In this document: one piece after another, positions 1-10,733 of the stretch
Layout of the letters: each line of letters opens with the position of its first letter
How positions within the stretch are numbered: the stretch's first letter is position 1
NCBI GenBank assembly: GCA_013397935.1
Contig: VZRN01003381.1
Span: forward strand, 467,874-531,873
DNA from: Dasyornis broadbenti
Lineage: Eukaryota > Chordata > Aves > Passeriformes > Dasyornithidae
Length of the DNA stretch: 64,000 bases
Reading direction: 5' to 3'
Made by a program: the position numbers and the translations under genes
Notes under the pieces: generated by a model
What the model saw: the letters and a program-made list of their open reading frames with translations, nothing else
Told to the model about the DNA's origin: nothing
The model's database searches: none

Positions 1-160
1 CCCGCCGCGGGCACCGGTCGCCCCCGCCCCGTCGCATCCCGTCCGTCCCCTGGCCCCATCGCTCCTGGACCCGCCGCCCCGGGACCCACCACGCCGGACC
101 CACGCCCACGGACCCGAAACCCCCGCTCCATAGCTGCCCCCGCCCACGCCGAGTAGAGCA
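1..160. promoter_or_regulatory. CpG-rich left edge, possible CpG island margin
   Basis: The first 160 bases are dominated by C and CpG, with short irregular GGACCC/CCCACG repeats, unlike the following 3 kb. This looks like the margin of a CpG island belonging to a gene to the left of the window. No exon, start codon or splice site can be assigned. Confidence 0.35.
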
Positions 161-3100
161 GTGGATGGCCGGACAGGCAGCGGTTCTGGCTGTGCCCGAG
201 AATTCCTCCCCACCTTCGGTCCCTCCAACCCAGCTTGTCCCACACCCGAGTTCCCCTGCCAGCTCCCTGCTCCCAGTGGGGGTCCTGTGCCACAGCGACT
301 TGCCCGAGGCCTCGGGCCTCTCCGCCTAGGCAGCAGCTCCTGCCTTGGAGCACACCACCTTGCCCCTATCCTGGATGCCATGGCGTTTAACCCCGGTGGG
401 CAGTTCAGCACCCAGCTGCCGCTGGCTAATTCCTCCCAGCAGGGTGGTGAGAGAACTGGAAACATGAAAATGAGAAAACAGCTGAGCTGAAATAAAGGCA
501 GTTTTACAGGTGAAGCAAAAGCCACACATAAGCAAAGCAAAGCAGGGAATTGTTTCACCCCTCCCCCTGGCAAGCAGGTGCTCAGCCACCCCCAGGGCAG
601 CCAGGCTCCAGGACATGTGATGGAAGACAAACACCACCCCTCGAAATGTCCCCCCCATTGTGGAATGTCCCCTGTCCCCAGGTCAGCTGTTCTGTCTGTG
701 TCCCCTCCTGACTCCTTGTGCTCCCCGCAGCCCCTTACTGGTGGGATGAAGAGCAGAATAGGCCTCAAGTGTGCAAATGCTGTTCAGCAGTGTGAAAACA
801 TCCCTGTTACCAACATTTTTCCCAGCACAAATCCAGAACACTGCTCTACACCATCTAGTATGGAAAAAAATGGACTCCATCCCAGTCAAAACCCACACAG
901 TGTCACCGTGGAGATGTCAGGATGCTACTGCTGTCACTGCACCTGTACTCTGTGCCTGGCTGCCTGCCTCGCATGCTTCATCTCCCTGGCAGTGCCACTC
1001 CCAGGAAAGTGGGCAGAGAGCTCAGTTCTGCCTCTGGGCAGGGACACAGCTTTCGAGCACAGCCAGGCCAGGTGTCACAGGCATGTGTTGCCACACACAG
1101 CCACCAGCATGGCCACAAAACCTGCTGCTGAGCCAGCCTCTTGCCACAGCACTGCCATGGGTCTTTGCAGTAGAGGGAGATATTGGAGCTGCTTGGCCTC
1201 TGGGATGAGAAGAAACAGCGGAACTGGGCAGCCAGACCCGACCAAAACTCTGCCTAAGCCTGCAGGGAGCATGTGGGATGTGACAGCATTGACAGCGCTG
1301 AGATGCTGAGGACACCTGGAGATGGGGCTCCAGGTCATCAACACCACTGTGGGGCTCACAGTCTGCAGAGGCTCTGACAGCAGCAGCATTCCTGCTGGTC
1401 CAGCTGTCCCAGCCGTTGGTGCTGCTGCTCTGAGGGCACCGCAGGGCTGAGGGCTGGGGCCCAGGAATGTTTCAGCCCAGGGGAGAAGAAGGGGCCAGGA
1501 AGCAGGGACAGCCACTGGCACAGCCTGGGGGCCATAACAGGTGCTGTGGAGCTGCTGGCACTGGGCTAGGGGGGTGAGTGAGGCCAGAATAGACTGCCAA
1601 GCGAAGAACAAGTGATGGCTGAGAGGCCATCATGGAGCGTGGCCAGCTGGCACCCAGTGTGGGCTGCAAATGCATCCTGGGTGCCATGTGCTGGGTGCTG
1701 CACAATCCCAAGGCCACAGTGCAGGGGCCAAAGCCAGGTCTGCCCACAGCACTGGGGACAGGTCCATGTCCAGAGACAAGCACATCCGCTTGCAGCCCAA
1801 CATTGGCCGAGTCATTGTCTGGGCTAAATGAAAACACATGTCTGGCCTTGTACGCACTCCGCACGGCTCACAGAGGTGCTGACACTGTAAACAGGGATGG
1901 GGGTAGCAGCCTAGCTGGGTTCTTGGGAGGGCCCCATCCACTCTGCAGATCCTTCCACCCAACAACAGCCTGATTGCTGCACTAACAGGCCCTCTCCCTC
2001 CCTGAGCACAGCTGGACCCCACAGCAGAGCAGTGCCAGGGCACAACAGAGGGATACACAAGACTCCCCCAAACTGCAGTGGCAAGGTCCAGCTCTCTGAA
2101 GCGCTGCTTGCTGGCAGACCTAGGGACAGAGTGTTAGCAGGGACCAAACTGGGGACACGATAGAGCCAAACACCAGTCCTGGCATGAGGATATGCTGCCC
2201 AGTGACCTGGGGTAGGGCAGGGCTGAGACGGAATGTGGGTAGGCCAGGAGCTGCAGCCACCTTGGTCAGAGGGGTCAGGAGGGCCCCAGGGCCAGCAGAT
2301 GCCCCTTTGACACTTCTGGCTCCTGAAACTGTGCAAGTTCCTCCTGGGAGCCACAGGCTGCGGCTGCGATTTCACAACATGCTGGCAAGCGTGGGGAGGG
2401 CTCCCCAGCCAAAGCCCTGGGCTGCTGTGAACACTTCTCAGCTGCTGCTGGCTCTGGGAAGCAGAGCTGGCGCTGCTGGCTCTGCTCCCGCACCGAGCAC
2501 GGCAGGCCTTGGACAGCATGGCCGCACTGTCACCAACTCCCAGCAGCTCCTGTCCAGGGCTCAGCTCTTCCCAGAGCTGATAGTTCTGGGGCTGGAGCCA
2601 TGTGAAGCCAGGGCTTGGAGAAGACACATGGCCAACACATAGCCACCTCGGGAGGTGTGGGTTGGGAACGGCACTGGGATGGGCCCATGTTACATCTGGC
2701 CACAGCTGGTGGCCCCATCACCCACACTTGCTCCCCCTGCCCCACAGGCACAGCCACTGTGCTAGAACCACAGTGGTGAGGGACTGCTGCATCCTCTGTG
2801 GTCACAGGAGCAGAGGGACACATGCACTGTCCCCTCCCATTGAGACTTTTCCCAGAAACAGGCCACCCGTCACCCCAGCCATCACCTCAGCCAGCTGATG
2901 GGAAAAGAGAAGGAAAAGCAGCTTCTGGAGAAAAAGCCTGATGAAATCCCTTAGGTCTGACCCACTCCTGCTACACCTCCCTTCTCCATCCAGGGAGCCC
3001 CATGGCACACAAGGCAGAGCTGTACAGCTGGGCTCAGATGCAAACCCAGAGCCTGGACATCACCAGAGCCACCAACCCACCACAGATGGTTCTGCTGCAG

Positions 3101-3410
3101 TTTGGGGCTGGGTGCTAAGGGCTGCAGTGGGGCTTGCCTGGGCACCAGCACTCCAGGACGTGAACACTGTCCTCAGGGCCAGGAGCACTCTGTGGTGGCA
3201 GTCCCTTGCCACCAGGTGCCACTGCCGAAACACTTGCACCACACCTGCTGCAGCTCAGTCAACATTTTACAGGAGAGCCCAGGGCCAAGGACAGAGCCAG
3301 GAGTGCGGCCTGGCATCCCTCACAGAGCCTGAGCTAGGAGCAGGCTGGCAGGGTCTGGCCTGCCCATGTCCCTAGGCTGCCCGCACCCCTCCACTCGGGC
3401 CAAAAGTCTG
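161..3410. other. non-coding stretch downstream of CANT1
   Basis: No open frame here resembles a known protein or shows a consistent exon structure on either strand. The part next to 3410 must include the CANT1 3' UTR (minus strand), but I found no canonical AATAAA or ATTAAA hexamer for that strand, so its 3' end is not placed. A plus-strand AATAAA near position 490 has no gene attached to it. Long open frames are explained by high GC content. Confidence 0.5.
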
Positions 3411-3781
3411 TTAAATAAACTCAATGCCCTCGTACTTCACACTCCCAATCCTGGTCTCAGGCAGGAGGAGGCGCCCATCCAGCGTGAAGGCCATGATGTA
3501 GCTAGAGATCTTGCCATTGTCCTCTTCTGATTTCAGCGCCACAATGATCTGGTCATCTGTGTCCGGGATGAACTTGAAGGAGGAGAAGCCGTGGGTGGGA
3601 ACCACCTCACCCACATGTCCCACCGTCACATCCCCGAAGTCCTGGGTGGAGCTCAGCAGCAGGTTGGTGCCTCGCTGCTCATCCGCCTTCTCGCTGTAGC
3701 GCTCATGGCTGGCGCGACGCGGCAGGAAGAACCAGCGTTGCAACGTGTCACTCCAGGAGGCTGACTCATGGATCAGGTACC
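3411..3781 (-). CDS. CANT1: CANT1 coding exon 3 (last)
   Basis: Acceptor CTGCCGCAG ends at 3782. The exon begins with two bases completing a glycine codon, then YLIHESASWSDTL, and runs through the SSFKFIPDTDDQIIVALKSE segment to the stop at 3413-3411. Confidence 0.95.
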
Positions 3782-5261
3782 CTGCGGCAGGAAGTGGAGT
3801 GGGATGGCACGGGCCACAGGGGCACCAGCCAGGCTGGGGTGGGACCCTCTCCCTTCCCCTCCAAAACACCCCACAGCCCTGCACATGACCTTTTCTGCCT
3901 CCTCCTGCCCCACTGCCTGGCAGCAGCCCCCCTGCTCCTCCCGGAGCCAGGCAGGGACACCCAGCACACTCCGCTCCACCTGGGGGCCAGGCTGCCCAGC
4001 CCAATGCAGGTTGAGCCACCCTTCAGCTGCTCCTGGCACAGGCAGCGGAGGACAGTGACTGGGACATGGGGAGATCTCTAGCCTCCAGCAGCCTTTAAAT
4101 CTCACCCAGCACCAGCATCCCTAGACAGGGTGACCACATAGCTTTGGAGCCATCAAGGGTGTGGGATATGGGGTGGCAGGAGGTTGCCTTGCTCCATACC
4201 TGGGGGCCGGATCCCTGCTGCAGCCCTCAGTGCATTGTAGTTTGTCACCCAGTTCTCGTGGCTCACGTCACCCTTGTAGCCAATGACCTTCACCCACTGG
4301 GGGTTCTCATTCACCACTTCCCCTGTCGTGGTAGTCCACTCCTTGCCCAGTCCTCCCACATACAGGTGCTCATCCTTCACCGCCAGCCACTCCGCCTTGA
4401 AGCCTGTAGTGGAAAGAATGGTATGAGAGGGGCTCAGCCAGCACACGGCCATCAGACTGTCCCACATACCCCAAACCCCACACCCCAGAGCCTGGTGCTG
4501 GGCACAGCATCCCCCACGCAGCCAGCTGGTCCCTCAGCAAGAATTGCCCTGTCTTGGCCAAGCTCAGAGGTCACGAAAGGCGTGACCCACCCCAGCAAGC
4601 TGAAAAGAGCCAAGGGCTTCACAGGGCAGGATGGGAGCTCACCTTTCCCCACAGTGCCATCCCCATCTGGGAGGATCACCCAGGGCACCACCTTGTTGCC
4701 CTCGATCTGGTAGATGACACCTGTCCGGTCGTCTACGGCATACAGCTTCCCATTGAAAACCACCAGCTCTGACAGCTCCATGCCCCGGCCCTTCTCAGCC
4801 AGGTGGGACAGCAGCATGCTTTCATCCTTGTCCCACTCCACTGTCACTCTGTCCCCGCTGTCTGACAGCACCAGGTAGCCCTTCTTCAAGTAACTGAACC
4901 AGGTGTGCTCCTGGGAGCCCCGGGACTGCGTGTCCAGGTCTGCGATGACGCCAATGCGGTAGCGCACGCCCTCGGGGTTTCTCTGGGGTGGGGACAGCGG
5001 GTAGGTGTCATTGTAGCGGTCCCCTGCCCGCAGGCCAAGCTGCCAAGTGCGAGGACTCGGGGGGCCATGCCGTGCTGGGGAGGAGCGGTGCAGGCAGAAG
5101 AGCAGCAGCACAAGCCCCACGCAGGCTGAGGACAGCACAATGGCCTTCCAGCGCAGTCGGAAGCGGGGGTCAGCACCCTTGGTCATGGACGCGAGGACGG
5201 GCAGACCACCCACACTGATCCGGAGGGGGCTCATAGACTCATGGCAGGGCGGGACTGGCAT
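3411..5261 (-). CDS. CANT1: CANT1, calcium-activated nucleotidase 1 (complete coding region, 3 exons)
   Basis: Coding exons are 5261-4643, 4403-4200 and 3781-3411 on the minus strand, joining to 397 residues plus TAA; the human protein is about 400. All junctions are GT-AG and in phase. The enzyme (apyrase family, Pfam Apyrase) is a calcium-dependent nucleoside diphosphatase preferring UDP and GDP. It sits in Golgi/ER membranes or is shed, and supports proteoglycan glycosylation. The short N-terminus is followed by one hydrophobic segment at about residues 40-57 (IVLSSACVGLVLLLFC), giving type II topology. Family landmarks include YNDTYPLSPPQR (also an N-glycosylation sequon), IADLDT, WFSYLKKGYL, EWDKD, MELSELVVFNGKLYAVDDRTG, WLAVKDEHLYVGGLGKEWT, HESASWSDTLQRWFFLPRR and the C-terminus VKYEGIEFI. 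The start at 5261 was chosen because MPVP aligns with the known N-terminus; the frame stays open upstream, but a good acceptor at 5283 puts the exon edge there. C1QTNF1 is divergent upstream. Confidence 0.95.
4200..4403 (-). CDS. CANT1: CANT1 coding exon 2
   Basis: Acceptor CCACTACAG ends at 4404 and donor CCCCAG|GTATGG begins at 4199. It encodes FKAEWLAVKDEHLYVGGLG through NYNALRAAAGIRPP, very close to human CANT1. Confidence 0.95.
4643..5261 (-). CDS. CANT1: CANT1 coding exon 1 (start codon)
   Basis: ATG at 5261-5259. The exon encodes the cytosolic tail, the membrane anchor and the first half of the nucleotidase domain, and ends GGGAAAG|GTGAGC at 4643. The exon itself probably starts at 5282, after acceptor TTTCCACCAG, giving about 20 bases of 5' UTR. 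Confidence 0.93.
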
Positions 5262-5282
5262 CAGAGTGGAGGCGAGGAGAAT

Positions 5283-6850
5283 CTGGTGGAAAGACGAGAA
5301 GGAGAAGGTCAAAGAGCAGGAGCTGGTGCCGACTGAGCTCGGGGGGCAGCAGGACACAGCCATGAGGAGCTCCATCCCCTCTCTTGCAGTAGAAGGTGCT
5401 CCCACATCACACAGGTAAAAGCCAGCATGCCCAGGGGCTGTTTGCTGCTGGAACCACTCTCAGCCCACCTCACCTGGCCCCTCTGCACCCCCTGACCAGG
5501 AGCCACAGTGTGTTGGCAGGATCGCACGACCTGCCCAGCACCTCTATCTATCCTATGGTCACTGCAGCTCAGGCAGTGAGCTGAGGCATCTGGCTCAAGG
5601 TGAGCGCCGTGTCACAGTGTCCTGGGGCACATCTCCACAGAGTCCTGGGAGGAAGTGGGTTCCCCTCGGGTGGCAAGGATGACCCTTGCTGCCTCCAGAA
5701 TGGCTGGGCAGCCTGGCCCAGCTCCCATATGGCACCGGGAACCGACCCCACTGGTGAGCCGTGAGCATGTCCCCGGGCCACACAGGGACACTGGGAGACA
5801 CGTGGCAGCTCCGCCCAAGCAGGATGCCAACACCTGAGCAGGAAATGCAGTGTCCGGGTCTAGGGGACACACATTCTGACCTGTCCAGGCTTAGAGACAC
5901 AGGAGCCCCTCATCCCTGCCCAGGCCCCAGGCTCACAGGGGGTCCTCCACATATGTGAGCATCGTGAGGCCACCCTGGGCTGTGCCCACCCGCAGGCCCG
6001 GGGTGCCGGCAGTGCCCCCCGCTGCCACCTCCCTTCCAGCAGCAGAGGGGATGTGGGAGCGCCCCGGGCTCTCTTCAGTCGGACACTCCGGGCTGCGCAG
6101 GTGGCAAGCAGCCACCCGGGGCTAGACCCATGCTCACCCCGTGCCATGCAGCCTGGGGCAGAGACCCCCAGCCCGGGGCACAGGTTCCCCAGCTGCCATC
6201 CCAGGGCTTTCTCCAAAGGGCCCATCCCGCAGGTTTTCAATGTGCCTTTCAGCAGCCCGAGAGGCAAACAGAGGCGGCATTGAGCGTGGGGGGCCGGCCC
6301 CGGACAGGGAGGCTCCGGCGCGGCACAGGCACGGAGAGCCCGCGGGTCGGGGGTACGGGAGCGCTCCTTGTCCTGCCGGGACCCCGGAGCGTGGCCCTTC
6401 CCAGAGCTCCGGGGACCTGTCTCGGGACACTGACCCCACTGCGTTTGTAGGGACCCCAGCGCCCGAACTGAACACGGCCACGGGGAACCCTCAAAACGCC
6501 AAGGCACGGACACCCCCGGGCATGGGCACGGGGACCTCCAACATCCCCAGGCATGGACACGGTACGCCCCTCTAAGGACACAGGGACTCCCCGTCTGCGC
6601 CGGGCGCGCCCTTGGGGACCCTCACGCCCCTTCCCCGGGCGAGCTGTCGGGCAGCCGGGGCACCGCCCGGACTGAGCGGGGCCCTGAGGTCCTCCGCGCC
6701 CCCGGGACCTCCGCGCGGGGCACAGCCCCGAGGACCCCACCGCTCCTGCCCGGGCAAGGTGCTCGAGGTCCGCGGTGCCCCCGCCCGGTGGGGACCCCCG
6801 CCTGCCGGCCCGGCCCGGCGCCCCGCGTCCCCCCTCGTGTCCCCGCTCAC
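5283..6850 (-). other. CANT1: probable CANT1 5' UTR intron
   Basis: The stretch lies between the acceptor at 5284-5283 and a strong minus-strand donor (GCTGCG|GTGAGC) at 6850. No coding similarity is visible on either strand. GC and CpG content rise steadily toward the promoter side from about 5950. Confidence 0.55.
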
Positions 6851-6960
6851 CGCAGCGCCGCCTCCCCCGCGCGCAGCCGCCGCTACCGCCTACAGCTCCC
6901 GGCAGCGCCTGGGAGCGGCCAGACAGCCACGTCTGGCGCAGAAACTACAACTCCCAGGAG
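6851..6960 (-). other. CANT1: candidate non-coding exon 1 of CANT1
   Basis: A GC-rich segment ends at a near-consensus donor (GCG|GTGAGCGG) inside the CpG island, in the right orientation and distance to splice to the acceptor at 5283. The 5' boundary is a guess based on the ZNF143-like motif near 6950. Confidence 0.4.
6944..6957 (+). promoter_or_regulatory. ZNF143/THAP11-type (M4) motif
   Basis: ACTACAACTCCCAG matches the vertebrate promoter motif ACTAYRnnnCCCR bound by ZNF143/THAP11-type factors, usually found close to transcription starts. A weaker copy, CTACAGCTCCCGGC, lies at 6890-6903 in the same orientation. Confidence 0.55.
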
Positions 6961-7439
6961 ATACCGCGTGTCACCGCACCGCACTGCCCCGCCCGCTGCG
7001 CCGCGGGTTCTGCCAGGAGCTCTGGTCCGCGATAGCTGGGCTCGCCGGAGCCCGGCGTTATGCACGGGCGGCTGGAGCCCAGCGGCGGAGGCAGTGCGGG
7101 GACCGAGCCGGCCCTGCGGGGTGGGCACGGCCCGGCTGCCCGGCAGGCACGACCCCAGTGCAGCCCTGCCCCAGCCCGCAACACATTCTGTTGTTGTCCA
7201 GGTTGCCCCGTGTTCCGCCGCTACTCGGGGTGGGGGAGCGGGGAAGACGTAGCCCCGCGCCTTGGGACCCGTGTGCGTGTCCGAGTGTCAAAAGCTGGAG
7301 CCCACTGGGGCTCTGCTGGCCGCGGTGCCCTCGGGGCTAGGAACTGCGTCGGCGCTCCTGGCATGGGGCAGGGTCCTGCGCCGGGGCCAGCTGCATTCTC
7401 AGGGATCCCGGGCCCCACAGCAGCTCTGGGGAGCCGCTG

Positions 7440-7960
7440 GCACATGCCGCCTCCGCTCCCCGTCCACGGCCCGGTGCGGCGGCCCCGGAGCACAAATGGC
7501 TGAGGCGGCCGGTCCCGGGAGCACACATGGTTAAGGCAGCCGCGAGTGCACATCTGGCGGGGGAGGGCTGCGAGCCTCGTCCCGCGCCTTGCTGCCTCCT
7601 GCGCTTCCAAAAAGTGTATTTCCGCCCGGGCCGAGCGAGGAGAGGCGGCTTCGGAGCGGGAGGCAGGGATCGGCCGCGGGCAGTGCTCTAAGGCAGCAAA
7701 GGCAGCGCCGGGAGGCAGAAGCCCTGCCCCAGAGGTAGGTCGGGGGCAGGTTTGGGAGGCCGCCGCAGGCCTGGGGATCAGCCCCCGGAGCTGCAGCGCG
7801 CTGTGCTCCCATCTGCGGGCGCCGCGGCAGCGGTGCCGAGGCATCGGGAGGCGGCTCCGCCTCGACAGGCGCTCGGTGGTCCTGGGGCACGGCCAGCGAG
7901 GCAGACCGGTCCCTGTGCCCCGCAAGTCGAGTGAGACCTGGGCCCTGCCTGCGAAGAAGC
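7440..7960. promoter_or_regulatory. C1QTNF1: second CpG-rich block, candidate C1QTNF1 promoter
   Basis: CpG-dense DNA directly upstream of the plus-strand donor at 7735, 2.8 kb from the first C1QTNF1 coding exon. It could act with the neighbouring CANT1 island as a divergent promoter region. Confidence 0.4.
7600..7734 (+). other. C1QTNF1: candidate non-coding exon 1 of C1QTNF1
   Basis: GC-rich segment ending CCCCAGAG|GTAGGT, a good plus-strand donor with no start codon that needs to be used. The 5' edge is arbitrary. The next gene on this strand is C1QTNF1, with a strong acceptor at 10562. Confidence 0.35.
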
Positions 7961-10562
7961 AGTGGGGACCACACGGCTGAGCCTCACAGTAGTCTGAGGG
8001 CACAGCCCGACCCACCGCGGCTCTGGGAGGGCACAGATCCCCCCCAGCCCTGCCCCAGCTGCGTTCCCAAAAACCTTTCCCTGCGAACATATCAAGCCCA
8101 TGCTGGGCCACCTTCGGCATCTCTGTGGGGCTCACAGTGGCTGTTGGGGTCCTGAGCACAACATCTTGCTGGTGCTGCAGGAGCTGGAGTGCTGCGACTA
8201 CCGCATGGTCCTTCCCCACATCTGCCCCACACAGCCCCCCCCGCTGCCTGCAGGGTCTGCCCTGCTCCAGGGAATAAAAAAAGGCCCTGCAGCCATTCCA
8301 GCATCTGCAGCAGAACATGGGGGACCTGGCCCACCAGCACGACCCCAGAGGCACTGCAGTTCTGGCTGCTGTGGTGTGGTGAAGTTTGTAGCCAGCACGC
8401 TGAGTGGAGAGGGTGAGCTGGGGGTGCAGGTCCTGCTGCCTTCAGGCTGCCCCGAGCTGCTCATCCCTCCACTAGGGTTTGTTCCATTTCATCCTAGTCT
8501 TCATCTCCATCTGGAATGTATTTTGGGATGTTTTGACTTGCAGTTCCAAGGCTTCTGCAGCCGCTGAGTTTAAATCTCTGACTGCTCCTGGAGAGCATCC
8601 AACCCTGACGGGAAAACCAGCGTCTTTCGGCAGGGCCATGTGTGCCTGTGCGCAGGCAGGCACCTCCTGCCCAGGACACCTGCAGGGTGTGAGGGGGACA
8701 CGCTGAGGACCCGGCAAGCCCTGTGTGCTGCTGATGGCACCCTGCGTGGAGAGCACACTCGGCTCTGTTCCCGACAGCCTGAGAAGCACTGCCTTCCACC
8801 ATGGGAACTTCCTGGTGAAGGGTTTCTCCTCGTGGAGCAGTTCCCTGTGACCCTGTGTTTTCCCCAGGGCTGAGCCTGCTCCAGGTCCCAGAGGAATGCC
8901 TGGTTTGATGGTGCCAGAGCTAAGGGAAAGCCACAGGCTTCCCAAACCCCCGGCATGCTCCATGCCATGTTCAGTGGTGTGTGTCTGTCGCAGCAGGAGG
9001 CCAGGCAGCGTGAGCAGAAACAGGGCCAAGGCTCCCCTGGGTGCTACCTGCTCACAAGCCCCTGGTTGGCCTCCTCCATGCATCTATCCATGGATCCGCT
9101 TCTCCCCTGCCCCGGCAGCACTGGGACAATGGGGTGAGAAATGGAGAGACAGAGGCACCTGGAAAGTGTATGAAGGGGCCAGGCCCTTGACAGAGGGTTT
9201 GAGCAGCAGGAAAAGCCCTTTGGAGCCTTTCCCGAATCCTCTGCCCCTTCTCAGCTTCAGTGACTCAAAATCCAGGCATCTGCCCCTGGCCTCAAACGCC
9301 CTCTGCACCCGCTGCAGGAGCACACATGGTCCTGGTACCCCACACCTGGGGACAATGGTAACAGCCACTGATCACTGACCAGGGACCCCAGTGCTCTGAG
9401 ACCAGGCGTTCACCAAAACAACAGGATTCTGCCTCAAAATCCTTCATGGTCTGGCCCAGCCACAGAACACAGGACAGGGCAGTGAGGGCCCTTCGCACTT
9501 TGGGACCGGTGCTTTGGGATCCCGGCAGAGCTTGTGGAGCACAGCCAGGCGGTGCCACGGGAGGCTGTTTGGGAGGGGAGAACGGCAAAGGCCACACCCA
9601 TATCCCAACCCAGTGAGGCACCCGGCTGAGACAGGAGCCTGGGTAGCAGCCATCCCCATCCCGGCAGGCTCCGAGACGCAGCACCACCTCGGACTCTGCT
9701 GCCACGGGATGCCCAGCACTGGGCAGTGCTACACCCCTGTTTGACCAAGGCTGTCCTGGTGCCTTAGGGCCAAAGGGCGAGGTGCTGCGTGCCTGGCCCC
9801 ATGTCTCCAGCAGATATGGTTTTGATAAGGCAGGGAAGGGCCGCGAAGTGCCCGGGCTGGGCGACAGTGCCACCACCACTGCAAATATTAGTTTTGGCCC
9901 CATACAGGATGTGGGCTCTCAGAAAGGTTTCTCCCTGTGGCAGCCAGCTCCCAGGTGGGGCTGCCAGCCCACATCCCTGTTTCTGGAGGAGTGGGTCTTG
10001 TCCCCTTGTAAACCACTGGGCTGGCAGCCCCAGGGCACAGGAGCTCCTCGCAGGGTCTGTGCAGCCTGTGCTGCATCCTTGTGGGAGTGGGGTGCGGACA
10101 CCCTGCCTGGCCCCGGCTAGGGTTCCACACACAGGCAGGGCTGCACCCTGACATTTGCCCCATGGCATCTGGAGCCGTCTGTAATTTTTCAGGTGCTGAC
10201 ACCCTAAATTGCTGCTCTTGGAGGTCCATGGGAGTGAGCTGAAACCAGCCTGAGCAGGAGCAGCAGCACTTGGTCCAGGACTTGGCCAATCAGAGGCTGT
10301 TGCTCTGCTCCACTCTCAGCTCCTGAGGTAATCTCCTCTGCTGTATGTGCCAGGGCTCAGGGGCTGCAATGCCCCAGCCCCCATGTTGGTGAGCCCAGAG
10401 CCCCCTAACTGCCCCAATGCAGGTCGCCCCAGGTGCTCACTGGGGTGACACTGTGTCCCACAGCCCGGCCAGGAGCCTGAGGCTGTGCAGTGCACAGGTC
10501 CTGTCCCGGGACAGCTCAGGGCATGGATGGGCTGGGCATCTCCGCATTCCTGTCCTCCTTAG
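7735..10562 (+). other. intergenic or C1QTNF1 5' intron, no gene seen
   Basis: No frame on either strand matches a known protein. A CCAAT box in good context (GGCCAATCAG, 10284-10293) lies about 300 bases before the C1QTNF1 start codon, so an alternative proximal promoter is possible. Confidence 0.4.
10286..10290 (+). promoter_or_regulatory. C1QTNF1: CCAAT box (NF-Y type)
   Basis: CCAAT within GGCCAATCAG, a near-ideal NF-Y context, 311 bases upstream of the C1QTNF1 ATG. Its role as a promoter element is inferred from position only. Confidence 0.3.
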
Positions 10563-10596
10563 CTGTCCTTGGCACCTCACACCGCACTGCCAGGGC

Positions 10597-10733
10597 ATGG
10601 AGGGGCTGTGGGTGCATGGTGTCCTGCTGATCTTCCTGCTGCCCTGCCCTGTGGGGAGCCAGACCAGCTCCATCCCTGACCAGCAATGGTGGACAGACCT
10701 CAAGGAGGCCCCATCCCAGTACCAGGCTCCCAG
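10597..10733 (+). CDS. C1QTNF1: C1QTNF1 coding exon 1
   Basis: Encodes the signal peptide and the start of the variable region (MEGLWVHGVLLIFLLPC to YQAP) and ends CCCAG|GTGAGG in phase 2. Confidence 0.88.

Larger units (their letters stand above)
6270..7130. promoter_or_regulatory. CANT1: CpG island, probable CANT1 promoter
   Basis: Dense CpG and GC with no TATA box. It contains a minus-strand donor GCTGCG|GTGAGC (exon end at 6851) that fits a non-coding CANT1 exon 1, and two M4/ZNF143-like motifs at 6890-6903 and 6944-6957. The transcription start is inferred at roughly 6.9-7.1 kb; no transcript evidence is available. Confidence 0.6.

Noticed and set aside
7221..8354. 377-codon open frame, minus strand, upstream of C1QTNF1
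   Set aside because: It runs through a CpG island in which all six frames are unusually open, and encodes low-complexity Ala/Pro/Arg sequence without recognisable motifs.
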